From: Brenneria bubanii | Lineage (GTDB): Bacteria > Pseudomonadota > Gammaproteobacteria > Enterobacterales > Enterobacteriaceae | NCBI RefSeq assembly: GCF_022378355.1 | Contig: NZ_JAKMAJ010000004.1 | Coordinates: 124,001-188,000 of the forward strand | Length of the DNA: 64,000 nucleotides | Direction: 5' to 3' | Shown here: piece after piece, positions 10,437 through 20,758 of the stretch | Position numbering within the stretch: position 1 is the stretch's first letter | Layout of the letters: each line of letters begins with the position of its first letter | Notes under the pieces: model-generated | The model's database searches: none | Seen by the model: the letters and a program-made list of their open reading frames with translations, nothing else | What the model was told of the DNA's origin: nothing | Made by a program: the position numbers and the translations under genes

Positions 10437-12029
10437 GTGCTAAGTACCAACAATATCACTATGCAGTTTGGCAGTAAGCCATTGTTTGAAAACATTTCAG
10501 TTAAATTCGGCGGCGGTAACCGTTACGGTCTGATCGGCGCGAACGGCTGCGGTAAATCCACGTTCATGAAAATTCTGGGCGGCGATTTGGCGCCGAGTGC
10601 CGGCAATGTATTTCTCGACCCTAATGAACGCTTGGGTAAATTGCGTCAGGACCAGTTCGCGTTCGAAAAATACAGCGTGTTGGATACCGTAATCATGGGC
10701 CATGCCGAACTATGGGCGGTGAAAGAAGAGCGCGATCGTATTTACGCGCTGGCTGAAATGAGTGAGGCCGATGGCTATAAAGTCGCCGATCTGGAAGTGC
10801 TGTATGGTGAAATGGACGGTTACAGCGCTGAAGCGCGTGCGGGCGAGCTGCTGCTGGGCGTCGGCATTCCTGTTGATCAGCACTACGGCCCAATGAGCGA
10901 AATCGCGCCCGGTTGGAAGCTGCGCGTTCTCTTGGCGCAGGCGTTATTTTCCGATCCGGATATTCTGCTGCTTGATGAACCGACCAACAACCTGGATATC
11001 GATACCATTCGCTGGCTGGAACAGGTGCTGAACGATCGCAATAGCACCATGATCATTATTTCCCATGACCGTCACTTCCTGAACATGGTCTGTACCCATA
11101 TGGCGGATCTGGATTACGGCGAATTGCGTATTTATCCCGGCAACTATGATGAATACATGACGGCGGCGACGCAGGCGCGCGAACGTCTGCTGGCGGATAA
11201 CGCCAAAAAGAAAGCGCAGATTTCCGAATTGCAGTCTTTTGTCAGCCGATTTAGCGCGAATGCATCTAAATCTAAACAGGCGACCTCGCGCGCGCGCCAG
11301 ATTGATAAAATTCAGTTGGAAGAAGTGAAGGCCTCCAGCCGTCAGAATCCGTTTATTCGTTTTGAACAGGATAAGAAACTGTTTCGTAATGCGCTGGAAG
11401 TGGAAGCCTTGACGAAAGGATTCGATAACGGTCCGTTATTCAGCAAACTGAACCTGATGGTCGAGGTCGGCGATAAAGTCGCCGTACTGGGTACCAACGG
11501 TATCGGCAAATCGACGCTGCTGAAAACGCTGGTAGGCGAACTTCAGCCCGAAAGCGGTACGGTTAAATGGTCGGAAAATGCGAAAATCGGCTATTACGCT
11601 CAGGATCACGAATATGAATTTGATGATTCCCAGAACGTGTTTGACTGGATGAGCCAGTGGAAACAAGAGAAAGATGATGAGCAGGCGGTTCGTAGCGTAC
11701 TGGGACGTTTGTTGTTCAGCCATGATGATATCAAGAAAAAAGTGAAGGTATTATCCGGTGGCGAAAAGGGACGTATGCTGTTTGGCAAATTGATGATGCA
11801 GCGCCCTAATATTCTGATCATGGATGAACCGACCAACCACCTGGATATGGAATCCATTGAGTCGCTGAACATGGCGCTGGAAATGTATGAAGGCACGCTG
11901 CTGTTCGTCTCTCATGACCGCGAGTTCGTCAGTTCGCTGGCGACCCGCATCATTGAAATGACGCCGAATAAAGTGATCGACTTCACCGGTAATTATGAAG
12001 ATTACCTGCGCAGCCAGGGCATTCAATAA
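10437..12029 (+). CDS. ybiT: ABC-F ATPase YbiT
   Basis: 530 aa soluble protein with two ABC domains and no membrane segments, the ABC-F layout. Walker [10 protein letters not shown] and GTNGIGKST, the signature LSGGEKGRM in the second domain, and Walker [12 protein letters not shown] and [11 protein letters not shown] are visible. The first domain lacks a canonical LSGGQ (it reads [16 protein letters not shown], as in E. coli YbiT). The interdomain linker with [15 protein letters not shown] is near-identical to E. coli YbiT. ABC-F proteins act on the ribosome E site. The start is GTG at 10437. A terminator follows. Confidence 0.95.
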   Translation: MLSTNNITMQFGSKPLFENISVKFGGGNRYGLIGANGCGKSTFMKILGGDLAPSAGNVFLDPNERLGKLRQDQFAFEKYSVLDTVIMGHAELWAVKEERDRIYALAEMSEADGYKVADLEVLYGEMDGYSAEARAGELLLGVGIPVDQHYGPMSEIAPGWKLRVLLAQALFSDPDILLLDEPTNNLDIDTIRWLEQVLNDRNSTMIIISHDRHFLNMVCTHMADLDYGELRIYPGNYDEYMTAATQARERLLADNAKKKAQISELQSFVSRFSANASKSKQATSRARQIDKIQLEEVKASSRQNPFIRFEQDKKLFRNALEVEALTKGFDNGPLFSKLNLMVEVGDKVAVLGTNGIGKSTLLKTLVGELQPESGTVKWSENAKIGYYAQDHEYEFDDSQNVFDWMSQWKQEKDDEQAVRSVLGRLLFSHDDIKKKVKVLSGGEKGRMLFGKLMMQRPNILIMDEPTNHLDMESIESLNMALEMYEGTLLFVSHDREFVSSLATRIIEMTPNKVIDFTGNYEDYLRSQGIQ

Positions 12030-12059
12030 CTTTTTTAATTAGCCCGCCGTGTTTTAATC

Positions 12060-12092
12060 AAGGCAGCATGGTTGATAGCCGGCTGCCTTTTC
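12060..12092 (+). terminator. Rho-independent terminator after ybiT
   Basis: AAGGCAGC (12060-12067) pairs with GCTGCCTT (12082-12089), followed by TTTTCT. The stem is perfect over eight bases. Confidence 0.8.
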
Positions 12093-12616
12093 TATTAACA
12101 TTTTGCCGACAATTTATATTTTTCACACAGATTAAAATTATTCACCAATATTGATTGCGTAAGCCTTTCCCCTGATTCGGTATTTAATGATCTGATGATT
12201 TCGTTCTGTTTATAAACTAAAGTATCTAAAGTAATTAATTTATATGGATGTTCGGCGAAACTAAAATCTCAGTATCGCCAATCCTAAAACAAGTAAAATA
12301 TGAAAGGTAATTTTTTGTTATTTATCAGTATGTTAAAATTAGATGTTTAGATTTTAATTTCTGGGGTTAATCGATTTAGCTAATGCGAAATAAACACGCG
12401 GATAATTAGCGACAGTTGTTGAGATTATTTCTCATCTAAAAATGAATATATTCTTTTAAATAGGCGCTGTGCGTATACAGTCACAATTATAAAAGAAATA
12501 AACAGTCTATTGTCCTGGCGATTGATGAAGATCAAGTCTGTTAAATAAATTTTCTCCTTACCATACCCACACACACATCGTGTGTTACTCCGTTGGGTTA
12601 CAGGAGAATAATAAAA
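12093..12616 (+). promoter_or_regulatory. AT-rich hyb promoter region with a perfect FNR box
   Basis: A 524-base non-coding, AT-rich stretch before hybO. It contains TTGATGAAGATCAA at 12522-12535, an exact match to the FNR consensus TTGAT-N4-ATCAA. If FNR acts as a class II activator (centred near -41.5), transcription would start near 12570, and TACCAT at 12559-12564 would serve as -10. This fits anaerobic expression of hydrogenase-2. I see nothing coding in the remainder. Confidence 0.7.
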
Positions 12617-13810
12617 ATGAGCGCGGGAAATTTAATGTTTTCCCATCACCGCGTTAATCGCCGTGATTTTATGAAGTTATGTGCAGCGCTGGCGGCATCA
12701 ATGGGATTAGCGGAGTCCGCTGCGGCGGAAATCGCTCAATCGATCGGCGCGACGCAGCGTCCGCCGGTTATCTGGATCGGCGCGCAGGAGTGTACCGGGT
12801 GCACGGAGTCCTTGTTACGCGCGACGCATCCCACCATTGAGAATCTGCTGTTAAACACCATTTCACTGGAATACCACGAAGTACTCTCCGCCGCGTTTGG
12901 CGAACAGGCGGAAGAGAATAAACATCGCGCTGTCGAGCAATATAAAGGGAAATATGTGCTGGTTGTCGATGGTTCGATACCAGTCAAAGACGGCGGCATC
13001 TACTGCATGGTGGCGGGTAAACCGATCGTCGAGCATATCCGCGACGCGGCCGAACAGGCGGCGGCGATCGTCGCCATCGGTTCCTGTTCGGCCTGGGGCG
13101 GCGTGCCGGCTTCAGGCAGCAACCCGACCGGCGCCGTCAGTTTGCAGGACGTTTTGCCGGGTAAAACCGTGATTAACATCCCCGGCTGTCCGCCCAATCC
13201 GCACAACTTTCTGGCGACCGTCGCGCACATCATCACGTATCAACGTCCGCCGGCGCTGGATAGCCAGGGGCGACCGACGTTCGCCTATGGTCGTTTGATT
13301 CACGAAAACTGCGAGCGGCGTCCGCACTTTGACGCCGGGCGTTTCGCCAAAGAATTCGGCGATGAAGGGCATCGGCAGGGATGGTGCCTATACCACTTGG
13401 GCTGTAAAGGACCGGAGACTTACGGCAACTGCCCGACGCTGGAGTTTTGCGACGTCGGCGGCGGCATCTGGCCGGTCGGCATCGGCCATCCTTGCTATGG
13501 CTGCAATGAGAAAGGCATCGGTTTTACCAAAGGCATTTTCCAACTGGCTAACGTGGAAAACCCGACGCCGAGGGTGGAAAAACCGGCCGTCCATAGCCCT
13601 GAAGGCGGCCATCTCTCCGCGACGGCGACCGGTTTAATCGGCGGCGCGCTCGGCGTAGTGGGCGGCGTCAGTCTGATGGCGGTACGAGAATTGGGCCGTC
13701 AGCAAAAACAATCCCGGCAACCGGCGTCTTCTCAACCGCCATCGGCACAAAAAACGCCTTCACGAAAACAAAGTCGGCAGGATGCTGGAAACGGGTTCCG
13801 GGAGGGTTGA
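12617..13810 (+). CDS. hybO: Hydrogenase-2 small subunit HybO
   Basis: 397 aa iron-sulfur small subunit of the [NiFe] uptake hydrogenase-2. It has a twin-arginine signal (NRRDFMKLCAALAASMGL), the proximal-cluster motif AQECTGCTES, further Cys ligands in GCKGPETYGNCP and HPCYGCNEKGIGF, and a C-terminal membrane anchor (GLIGGALGVVGGVSLMAVREL). An upstream TTG at 12593 is open, but the ATG at 12617 has AGGAG before it and matches the E. coli start. It is exported folded with HybC by Tat. The C-terminal tail after the anchor is longer and Gln/Ser/Pro-rich compared with E. coli. First gene of the operon. Confidence 0.97.
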   Translation: MSAGNLMFSHHRVNRRDFMKLCAALAASMGLAESAAAEIAQSIGATQRPPVIWIGAQECTGCTESLLRATHPTIENLLLNTISLEYHEVLSAAFGEQAEENKHRAVEQYKGKYVLVVDGSIPVKDGGIYCMVAGKPIVEHIRDAAEQAAAIVAIGSCSAWGGVPASGSNPTGAVSLQDVLPGKTVINIPGCPPNPHNFLATVAHIITYQRPPALDSQGRPTFAYGRLIHENCERRPHFDAGRFAKEFGDEGHRQGWCLYHLGCKGPETYGNCPTLEFCDVGGGIWPVGIGHPCYGCNEKGIGFTKGIFQLANVENPTPRVEKPAVHSPEGGHLSATATGLIGGALGVVGGVSLMAVRELGRQQKQSRQPASSQPPSAQKTPSRKQSRQDAGNGFREG

Positions 13811-13813
13811 GCC

Positions 13814-14848
13814 GTGAACAGACGCCATTTTTTCAAGCTGGCTTCCGCCGGCGCGTTGCTGGCCGGCGCGACTCGCTCGGCATATGCCGCGGCGACCAAT
13901 AAGCCGCCGATTCCCGGCTCGCTGGGGATGCTCTACGACTCTACGCTGTGTGTCGGCTGTCAGGCCTGCGTCAGCGAATGTCAGCGGCTCAACAAGCTGA
14001 CCTATAATCCGGATAGCAAAATTTATGCCGGCGGCGAGGCCACCTGGTCAAACAACGATAAGCTCAGTCCTTACACCAACAATATTATTCAGGTCTGGAG
14101 CGCCGGCGAGGGGAAAAACAAGGATCGGCTTGATAACGGTTACGCCTACATTAAAAAACAGTGCATGCATTGCGTTGATCCTAACTGTGTCTCGGTTTGT
14201 CCGGTTTCCGCACTGAAGAAAAATGCCAAAACCGGCATTATCCACTACCACGCCGATGTGTGTACCGGCTGTCGTTACTGCATGGTCGCCTGTCCGTTCA
14301 ATATTCCCAAATACGATTACGAGAATCCATTCGGCAAGCTGCACAAATGCGAACTGTGCAATCAGGCGGGGCTGCAACGGTTGGACAAGGGCGGGCTACC
14401 GGGTTGTGTCGATGTTTGCCCTACCGGGGCGGTAATCTTCGGCACCCGCGAAGAACTGCTGACGGAGGCGAAACATCGGCTCTCCCTGTCGGCGGGCGAT
14501 GAATATCGCTATCCGCGTCAGACCCTGGCGGCAAAAGATACCTATCTGCATACCGTGCCTGCATACGAACAGTCTGTTTATGGCGAGAAAGAGGCGGGCG
14601 GAACCCAGGTGCTGGTGCTGACCGGCGTGCCGTATCAGTATCTCGATCTGCCGGAACTGGCCGAACTGTCTACCGGCGCGCGTTCCGAGCATATTCAGCA
14701 CCGGCTGTACAAAGGCATGGCATTGCCGCTGGCGGTATTAGCCGGCTTATCCCTGTTGACGCATCGCAATACCCGCGCAGACCGGCGGGATGACGACGAT
14801 CGGGCGCAGGCTGATGACAAACAGGAGAACGATCATGACGGGGGATAA
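13814..14848 (+). CDS. hybA: Hydrogenase-2 ferredoxin-type subunit HybA
   Basis: 344 aa periplasmic ferredoxin that passes electrons from HybOC to HybB. It has an N-terminal Tat-like signal ([24 protein letters not shown]), then four 4Fe-4S binding groups: [39 protein letters not shown] and CELC...CVDVCP. A C-terminal hydrophobic segment ([14 protein letters not shown]) and an acidic tail follow. Start is GTG at 13814, three bases after the hybO stop. Its end overlaps hybB by 14 nt. Confidence 0.96.
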   Translation: MNRRHFFKLASAGALLAGATRSAYAAATNKPPIPGSLGMLYDSTLCVGCQACVSECQRLNKLTYNPDSKIYAGGEATWSNNDKLSPYTNNIIQVWSAGEGKNKDRLDNGYAYIKKQCMHCVDPNCVSVCPVSALKKNAKTGIIHYHADVCTGCRYCMVACPFNIPKYDYENPFGKLHKCELCNQAGLQRLDKGGLPGCVDVCPTGAVIFGTREELLTEAKHRLSLSAGDEYRYPRQTLAAKDTYLHTVPAYEQSVYGEKEAGGTQVLVLTGVPYQYLDLPELAELSTGARSEHIQHRLYKGMALPLAVLAGLSLLTHRNTRADRRDDDDRAQADDKQENDHDGG

Positions 14849-16034
14849 ATCGAGTCCATTAGGCGGGCGTCTGGTTAGCTGGCCGGTCATGCTGCTGGCG
14901 CCGTTTGTCATTTTATGCGCGCTGCTGATTGTGAAACGTCTGGCGTTTGGTATCGGTTCGGTCGCGGCGCTAAACGGCGGTTATCCCTGGGGGATCTGGA
15001 TTGCGTTTGATCTACTGGTGGGCACTGGTTTCGCCTGCGGCGGCTGGGCGCTGGCCTGGGCCGTCTATGTGTTTAACCGTGGCGAATACCATCCGCTGGT
15101 GCGTCCGGCGCTGCTGGCCAGTCTGTTCGGTTACTCGCTTGGCGGTTTGTCGATCACCATTGACGTCGGCCGTTACTGGAACATTCCGTACTTCTTCATG
15201 CCGGGCCATTTCAATACCTCATCCGTGCTGTTTGAAACCGCGGTCTGTATGACGATCTATATCGGCGTAATGGCGTTGGAGTTCGCGCCGGTGATCTGTG
15301 AACGCATGGGCTGGAAAGGCTCCCTTAAGCGACTAAATAAAGTGATGTTCTTTATTATCGCGCTGGGCGCTTTGCTGCCAACCATGCACCAGTCATCGAT
15401 GGGATCGCTGATGATTTCCGCCGGATATAAAGTGCATCCGCTGTGGCAGAGCTATGAGCTGTTGCCGTTGCTGTCGCTGCTAACGGCGTTCATCATGGGC
15501 TTCTCGATCGTGATGTTTGAAGGTTCGCTGGTGCAGGCTGGGCTAAAAGGGCGCGGAGCGAATGAAGCGCTTCTGTTCGCCCGTCTGACGCAAATCGTTC
15601 AGGCGCTGCTGCTGGTGTTTGCGGCGTTGCGTTTCGGCGAGATCATCTGGCATGACAAAGCCGGGTATTTGTTCAGCGGCGATCGTTTTGCGCTGACTTT
15701 CTGGTGTGAAGCCGCATTGACGATGTTTCCCCTCATCATGTTCCGCTTCAAACTCTGCCGCCATGACTCACGTCTGCTGTTTGTCGGGGCATTGAGTATG
15801 TTGTGCGGCGCCGCGCTATGGCGGCTGAGCTACTCCCTGCTGGCCTTCAACCCTGGCGGCGGCTACCACTACTTCCCCGCCGCATCGGAAGTGTTGATCT
15901 CCATCGGTTTTGTCGCGATTGAAGTCTGCGCCTACATCTTGCTAATCCGGCTGCTGCCGGTACTTCCCGCGCTGGAAGGCGTTCATAAGAATCATCAGGC
16001 CGAGGTAAAGCATGAGCCAACGCATCACCATTGA
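14835..16034 (+). CDS. hybB: Hydrogenase-2 membrane subunit HybB (NrfD/PsrC-like)
   Basis: 399 aa integral membrane protein, about ten helices, that hands electrons from HybA to menaquinone; in E. coli hydrogenase-2 this step is linked to proton movement. An ATG at 14790 is in frame but sits inside hybA without homology; the ATG at 14835, behind CAGGAG, gives [20 protein letters not shown], which aligns with E. coli HybB. The conserved block [27 protein letters not shown] is present. The C-terminus is His-rich (EPTHHH). Overlaps hybC by 23 nt. Confidence 0.96.
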   Translation: MTGDKSSPLGGRLVSWPVMLLAPFVILCALLIVKRLAFGIGSVAALNGGYPWGIWIAFDLLVGTGFACGGWALAWAVYVFNRGEYHPLVRPALLASLFGYSLGGLSITIDVGRYWNIPYFFMPGHFNTSSVLFETAVCMTIYIGVMALEFAPVICERMGWKGSLKRLNKVMFFIIALGALLPTMHQSSMGSLMISAGYKVHPLWQSYELLPLLSLLTAFIMGFSIVMFEGSLVQAGLKGRGANEALLFARLTQIVQALLLVFAALRFGEIIWHDKAGYLFSGDRFALTFWCEAALTMFPLIMFRFKLCRHDSRLLFVGALSMLCGAALWRLSYSLLAFNPGGGYHYFPAASEVLISIGFVAIEVCAYILLIRLLPVLPALEGVHKNHQAEVKHEPTHHH

Positions 16035-17718
16035 TCCTATTACCCGCATTGAGGGACACCTGCGTATTGATTGCGAAATTGAGCAGGGAAAAGTCACTAA
16101 GGCCTGGTCATCCGGCACCATGTGGCGGGGGATGGAAGAGATTGTCAGAGGCCGCGACCCGCGCGACGCCTGGATGATTGTGCAGCGTATCTGCGGCGTA
16201 TGCACCACGGTGCATGCCATCGCATCCGTTCGTGCGGTAGAACACGCCTTGCAGCTGGATATACCGGTTAATGCCCAGTATATCCGCAACCTGATTCTGG
16301 CGGCGCACAGCATTCACGACCACATCGTTCACTTCTACCAGCTTTCCGCACTCGACTGGGTTGACGTTACCTCTGCGCTTAAGGCTTCGCCGCAGAAAGC
16401 GGAAGCCTTGCTGAAGGGGTTATCTGACTGGCCGCTGAACAACGCGGCGGAATTCACCCACGTACAGCAAAAGCTCAAGGATCTGGTCGCCAGCGGTCAA
16501 TTGGGTATTTTCGCCAACGGCTACTGGGGACACCCGGCCATGGCGCTGCCGCCGGAAGTCAACCTGATTGCGGTCGCCCACTATCTGCAAGCGCTGGAAT
16601 GCCAGCGCGACGCCAACCGTATCGTGGCGATCCTCGGCGGTAAAACGCCGCATATCCAAAACCTGGCGGTGGGGGGCGTCGCCAATCCGATCAATCTGGA
16701 CGCACCCAGCGTACTTAACCTTGAGCGTCTGATGTATGTGAAGTCGTTTATCGACCGTCTGGGGGATTTTATCGAACAGGTTTACAAGGTGGATTGCGCG
16801 GTGATTGCCGCTCACTATCCTGAATGGTTGACGCTGGGTAAAGGCGCCGATCATTACCTTAGCGTGCCTGAACTGCCGACCGATAGCAAAAACGGCCGTT
16901 TTCTGCTGGCGGGCGGGTATCTGGAAAACGGCGATTTCGCCAAATACCGACCCATCGTCAGCCATAGGGACCAATTCCTGATTGATGGCATCAAAGAGAG
17001 CGCTAAGCACGCCTGGTATCACGACGAAGAGCCGCTGGCGCCGTGGGAAGGGGTGACGCGTCCCCACTATACCGGCTGGCAGGACGACGGCAAATACTCC
17101 TGGGTTAAATCGCCTACGTTTTATGGCAAAACGGTGGAGGTCGGGCCGCTGGCCTGGCTGCTGTGCGGCCTGGCTGCCAGGCATGAGGACACGGAAAAAC
17201 ACTTCGTACAGGTCGGCGCCGCGTATCGGAAGCTAACCGGCCAGACGCTGGAAGTAGAACAACTGCATTCCACCTTAGGTCGGGTTATCGGCCGCACGGT
17301 GCATTGCTGCGTGCTGAAAGATACGCTGGCGCAGCAATGGCAGGCGCTGGTGACCAATATCGGCACCGGCGATCATCAGACCTTCATTAAGCCCGATCTG
17401 TCGCCGGATACTGAATTCCGCGGCGTCGGCTTCGGCGAGATGCCTCGCGGCATGCTGTCTCACTGGGTCGTATTTAAAAATGGGAAAATCACAAACTATC
17501 AGGCGGTTGTGCCGTCGACCTGGACGTCCGGGCCGCGTAATTTCGACGGGCAGGCCGGGCCTTACGAACAGTCGCTGGTGGGAACCCCGGTCGCCGACCC
17601 GCATAAACCGCTGGAAGTGGTGCGCACCATCCACTCTTTTGACCCGTGCATGTCTTGCGCGGTGCATATTGTCGACACCCAGAGCGGCAATGAAGTGACT
17701 CGAGTCAAGGTGTTGTGA
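16012..17718 (+). CDS. hybC: Hydrogenase-2 large subunit HybC
   Basis: 568 aa [NiFe] catalytic subunit (E. coli 567). The N-terminal RICGVCTTVHA and C-terminal DPCMSCAVH motifs provide the four cysteines that bind the Ni-Fe(CN)2CO site. The residues after the last His (IVDTQSGNEVTRVKVL) are the C-terminal peptide that HybD removes once nickel is in place. It has no signal of its own and travels with HybO. Its last base is the first base of the hybD ATG. Confidence 0.98.
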   Translation: MSQRITIDPITRIEGHLRIDCEIEQGKVTKAWSSGTMWRGMEEIVRGRDPRDAWMIVQRICGVCTTVHAIASVRAVEHALQLDIPVNAQYIRNLILAAHSIHDHIVHFYQLSALDWVDVTSALKASPQKAEALLKGLSDWPLNNAAEFTHVQQKLKDLVASGQLGIFANGYWGHPAMALPPEVNLIAVAHYLQALECQRDANRIVAILGGKTPHIQNLAVGGVANPINLDAPSVLNLERLMYVKSFIDRLGDFIEQVYKVDCAVIAAHYPEWLTLGKGADHYLSVPELPTDSKNGRFLLAGGYLENGDFAKYRPIVSHRDQFLIDGIKESAKHAWYHDEEPLAPWEGVTRPHYTGWQDDGKYSWVKSPTFYGKTVEVGPLAWLLCGLAARHEDTEKHFVQVGAAYRKLTGQTLEVEQLHSTLGRVIGRTVHCCVLKDTLAQQWQALVTNIGTGDHQTFIKPDLSPDTEFRGVGFGEMPRGMLSHWVVFKNGKITNYQAVVPSTWTSGPRNFDGQAGPYEQSLVGTPVADPHKPLEVVRTIHSFDPCMSCAVHIVDTQSGNEVTRVKVL

Positions 17719-18218
17719 TGAATATACTGGTGCTGGGTATCGGTAATCTGTTGTTAAGCGATGAGGCCGTTGGCGTACGTATTATCGAGGCGCTGGAGCA
17801 GCGATACGCGTTCTCGCCGGAAATCGATATCGTTGACGGCGGTACGTCTGGCATGGAACTGATGGCGACGATGGCCAACCGCGATCACCTGATTGTGGCC
17901 GATGCCGTGCTTACCGGGCAGGCGCCGGGCGAAGTGGTAGTACTGCGCGATAGCGACGTGCCGGCGCTTTTCACCCGCAAGATTTCTCCGCATCAGCTAG
18001 GGTTGGCTGATGTGCTGATGGCGCTGCGGCTGACGGATGAATTTCCCCGCCGGCTGACGCTGGTTGGCGTCATTCCCGCATCGCTGGATGTGCATATTGG
18101 TTTGACTGAAACGATTACGTCGGCGATAGAACCTGCTTTACAGCAGATTATTACCACGCTGAGACGCTGTGGCGTCACGGTCAGCTTACGTGAACAATGT
18201 GAGGTCTGTGGTGAATAA
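17718..18218 (+). CDS. hybD: Hydrogenase-2 maturation endopeptidase HybD
   Basis: 166 aa nickel-dependent protease that trims HybC. MNILVLGIGNLLLSDEAVGVRIIEALE and VDGGTSGMELM carry the Glu and Asp nickel ligands, and SPHQLGLADVLM carries the His. A GTG one codon earlier is also possible; the ATG at 17718 matches E. coli. It overlaps the hybC stop. Confidence 0.96.
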   Translation: MNILVLGIGNLLLSDEAVGVRIIEALEQRYAFSPEIDIVDGGTSGMELMATMANRDHLIVADAVLTGQAPGEVVVLRDSDVPALFTRKISPHQLGLADVLMALRLTDEFPRRLTLVGVIPASLDVHIGLTETITSAIEPALQQIITTLRRCGVTVSLREQCEVCGE

Positions 18219-18747
18219 GCAATCCGAAGTCGATGATTTAAACCCAATGCCGGACGATCGCAAAGAATCTTCAATTATTATCCGCCATGATGATGACCGA
18301 CCTGAGGCATGGCTGGAGGCGATGTTCACTCAGATCGGACGCGAAAAGATGCGCACGCTGCCGTTTTACCGTGAGGGAATCCCGGTAAAAGCCTGCGGGT
18401 TCACTCTGTTTGAACAGCAGTGGGTGGGGTGTTTGCTGACGCCGTGGATGATGAGTCTGCTGGTGTTGCCGGGGCCGCGACAGGTTTGGCCCGCCAGAGC
18501 ATTGGCCGACCGTCTGGCGCTGTCGTTGCCCTGCGGCAATGTGACCTTTATCGTGGGAGAGATGTCAGGCAAGCAGTATCTGTCATGCTCGTTAATGTCG
18601 CCGATCGATAGCCGGATGAGCGGAGAGCTGGCCGTTTCACTGGCGGAGCAGAGCGCGAAAATGGCGCTTTCGTTTCCGGTCGTTGATGCCGATGCGCCGC
18701 AAAATAGCCGCCTTCGCGCCTTAATATCCGGTAACTCGCGGGGATAG
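18211..18747 (+). CDS. hybE: Hydrogenase-2 assembly chaperone HybE
   Basis: 178 aa Tat proofreading chaperone that binds the HybO signal peptide and coordinates HybOC assembly. The core GFTLFEQQWVGCLLTPWMMSLLVLPGP and GEMSGKQYLSCSLMSP match E. coli HybE. The GTG at 18211 overlaps the hybD stop; earlier in-frame starts lie further inside hybD. The N-terminus before the core differs from E. coli, so the exact start is less sure than the identity. Confidence 0.9.
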   Translation: MNKQSEVDDLNPMPDDRKESSIIIRHDDDRPEAWLEAMFTQIGREKMRTLPFYREGIPVKACGFTLFEQQWVGCLLTPWMMSLLVLPGPRQVWPARALADRLALSLPCGNVTFIVGEMSGKQYLSCSLMSPIDSRMSGELAVSLAEQSAKMALSFPVVDADAPQNSRLRALISGNSRG

Positions 18748-18841
18748 GACTATCGCCGCGATGTCCCGCCGGCCGTCTCGGGCATACCCTGCATTAAAGG
18801 CTCGTTATCAGGCTATTGAGCATAAAACCGGAGTGGTCGTC

Positions 18842-19183
18842 ATGCACGAAATATCCATGTGCTATAACGCACTGGAGCTGATTGAACAGCAGGCTCGTCA
18901 GCACCAGGCGCGGAGAGTGACGGATGTCTGGCTGGAGATCGGCGCGCTTTCCTGTATTGAAGAAAACGCGCTGCGTTTTTGTTTTGAGTCCGTTTGTCGG
19001 CAAACGCTTGCCGAAGGGTGCCGGCTACACGTGGCGGTTCGACCAGCCAAGGCATGGTGCTGGGAATGCAGCAAGGTGGTGGCGGTGACCGAACATGGCG
19101 CCGGGTGCCCGCGCTGCGGCAGCTATAATCTGCGGGTGGATGACGGCGATAGCATGCAGATCAAACAGTTGACGATAGAGTAA
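18842..19183 (+). CDS. hypA: Hydrogenase nickel-insertion protein HypA/HybF
   Basis: 113 aa. The N-terminal MHE, whose His2 is the nickel ligand of the family, fixes the start at 18842 rather than the upstream in-frame codon at 18761. The zinc site is CWEC...CPRCGS. It works with HypB to load nickel into the large subunit. In E. coli hyb operons this place is taken by hybF; here no separate hypA copy is visible. A 94-base gap separates it from hybE. Confidence 0.95.
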   Translation: MHEISMCYNALELIEQQARQHQARRVTDVWLEIGALSCIEENALRFCFESVCRQTLAEGCRLHVAVRPAKAWCWECSKVVAVTEHGAGCPRCGSYNLRVDDGDSMQIKQLTIE

Positions 19184-19376
19184 TCCTAATTTAGGCCCTC
19201 TTGGCGTCATTTCCGCCGCGGCGGGAGGCTTGAACGCCGAGTTCGCTGAATCAGGCCGATCCCCGTCTGCCCGGGGATGGCTAAGGTAAAGGTACTGCGC
19301 CCACAGTCTGACTTGGGTCAGGTGTTACAGCAGAAGGTCTTTTTAGTAAGCACGCTTTAACCGGGAGGAGATCCCT
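19184..19376 (+). promoter_or_regulatory. hypA-hypB intergenic leader with hairpins
   Basis: A 193-base untranslated gap, long for an operon whose other hyp junctions overlap or are nearly so. It contains a self-complementary TCCGCCGCGGCGG near 19211-19224 and a clear hairpin ATCCCC (19259-19264) with GGGGAT (19273-19278). It could hold an internal promoter or a regulatory leader for hypB; I recognise no known riboswitch class. hypB has its own GGGAGGAG ribosome site. Confidence 0.35.
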
Positions 19377-20480
19377 ATGTGTACCACATGCGGCTGCGGT
19401 GAAGGGGAACGTAAAATCGAAGGCGACGACCCGCTTCACACGCATGACCACCATGACCATGATCACCACCATGCAGGCGACCACGATCATTCTCATCATC
19501 ACCATGACCACCAGCCCCGTAAACATCAATACCGATATCATACTCATACTCATACTCATGCGCATAGCCACGATGTTGAACCCCGTTATGTGGTTGTTCA
19601 CCATCACCACTACCATCATCAGGGGGATGTGCATAATCACTACTATGCCGGCGTCGCGGCGGATGACAGCGCTCCGTCAGCCGCACAGCTCATTCGCCGT
19701 GAGCGCGGTCATCATCACCCTGATGAGCATGCCATCGACGCCGCGCCGGCGTTCCAGCCGCAGGTCAATGAACAGGACCTGCACTACGGACAAGGGGAAG
19801 CGGGGAATCACGCGCCGGGTGTCGGCCAACGGCGCCTGCTTCAGATCGAAATGGACGTGCTGAGTAAGAATAACCACCTGGCGGAACATAACCGCGAACA
19901 TTTCAACCGTCGGAACATTCTGGCGCTAAATCTGGTGTCCAGCCCCGGATCGGGTAAAACCACGTTGCTGACCGCCACGCTGAATCATATCGGCCGGCGG
20001 GTTCCCTGCGCGGTGATTGAGGGCGATCAGCAAACCACCCATGACGCCGAGCGTATTCGCGCCACGGGCGTGGCGGCTATTCAGGTAAATACCGGCAAGG
20101 GATGCCACCTGGATGCGCAGATGGTGCACGATGCCGCGCACCGACTGCAGCTGTCTGACAACGGCCTGCTGTTTATCGAAAACGTCGGCAATCTGGTGTG
20201 TCCGGCTGGTTTTGATCTGGGCGAACGCGCCAAAGTCGCCGTACTTTCGGTGACGGAAGGTGAGGATAAACCGCTGAAATATCCGCATATGTTTGCTGCG
20301 GCATCGTTGATGATCATCAACAAAATCGATCTGCTGCCCTATCTGGATTTCAATCTGGAAGCCTGTGTGGCCAACGCCCGCCGCGTCAATCCGGACATTC
20401 AGGTCATCGCGCTATCCGCCAGCCACGGCGACGGCATGGAGGAGTGGATCGGTTGGCTGGAGGCACAGCTATGTGCTTAG
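19377..20480 (+). CDS. hypB: Hydrogenase nickel GTPase HypB with expanded His-rich domain
   Basis: 367 aa, against 290 in E. coli. It starts with the CxxCGC nickel site (MCTTCGCG), followed by a very His-rich segment with 30 His between residues 21 and 88 and a further HHH near 112, then the SIMIBI GTPase domain with Walker [27 protein letters not shown], and the G4-like [10 protein letters not shown]. HypB delivers nickel to the hydrogenase large subunit; His-rich forms in other bacteria also store nickel. Start ATG at 19377 follows GGGAGGAG. Overlaps hypC by 10 nt. Confidence 0.97.
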   Translation: MCTTCGCGEGERKIEGDDPLHTHDHHDHDHHHAGDHDHSHHHHDHQPRKHQYRYHTHTHTHAHSHDVEPRYVVVHHHHYHHQGDVHNHYYAGVAADDSAPSAAQLIRRERGHHHPDEHAIDAAPAFQPQVNEQDLHYGQGEAGNHAPGVGQRRLLQIEMDVLSKNNHLAEHNREHFNRRNILALNLVSSPGSGKTTLLTATLNHIGRRVPCAVIEGDQQTTHDAERIRATGVAAIQVNTGKGCHLDAQMVHDAAHRLQLSDNGLLFIENVGNLVCPAGFDLGERAKVAVLSVTEGEDKPLKYPHMFAAASLMIINKIDLLPYLDFNLEACVANARRVNPDIQVIALSASHGDGMEEWIGWLEAQLCA

Positions 20481-20758
20481 GCATTCCGGGAAAAGTGGTC
20501 TCCGTCGGCGCGGATATTCATCAACCCGCCTATGTCGATGTCTGCGGCGTACAGCGCTCGGTGAGCATCGCATTAGTGTGCGAGGGCGCGCCCGCCGATC
20601 TGGTCGGGCAATGGGTGCTGGTGCACGTCGGTTTCGCCATGAGCCTGTTGGATGAGCGGGAAGCGCAGGATACCCTGGCGGCGTTGCAGTCGATGCGCGC
20701 CGTGGGACTGGAGCTGGATGACATGCGACAAACCGGAGCCGACCATGCGATACGTTGA
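20471..20758 (+). CDS. hypC: HypC/HybG-type hydrogenase maturation chaperone
   Basis: 95 aa. It begins [10 protein letters not shown]; the invariant Cys2 carries the Fe(CN)2CO precursor with HypD and binds the large-subunit precursor. Only one HypC-type gene lies in the locus, so it probably serves hydrogenase-2 in place of HybG. Overlaps hypB and hypD, suggesting coupled translation. Confidence 0.96.
   Translation: MCLGIPGKVVSVGADIHQPAYVDVCGVQRSVSIALVCEGAPADLVGQWVLVHVGFAMSLLDEREAQDTLAALQSMRAVGLELDDMRQTGADHAIR

Noticed and set aside
16420..17202. 260-codon frame antisense to hybC
   Set aside because: It lies fully within hybC and looks like no known family.
19281..19640. Minus-strand frame opposite the His-rich part of hypB, rich in Met, Val and Ile like a membrane protein
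   Set aside because: The composition is just the complement of CAT/CAC His codons; no ribosome site or relatives are expected.
19437..19640. Repetitive CAT/CAC DNA that could look like a tandem repeat or CRISPR
   Set aside because: It is in frame within hypB, with irregular spacing and no spacer-repeat pattern.
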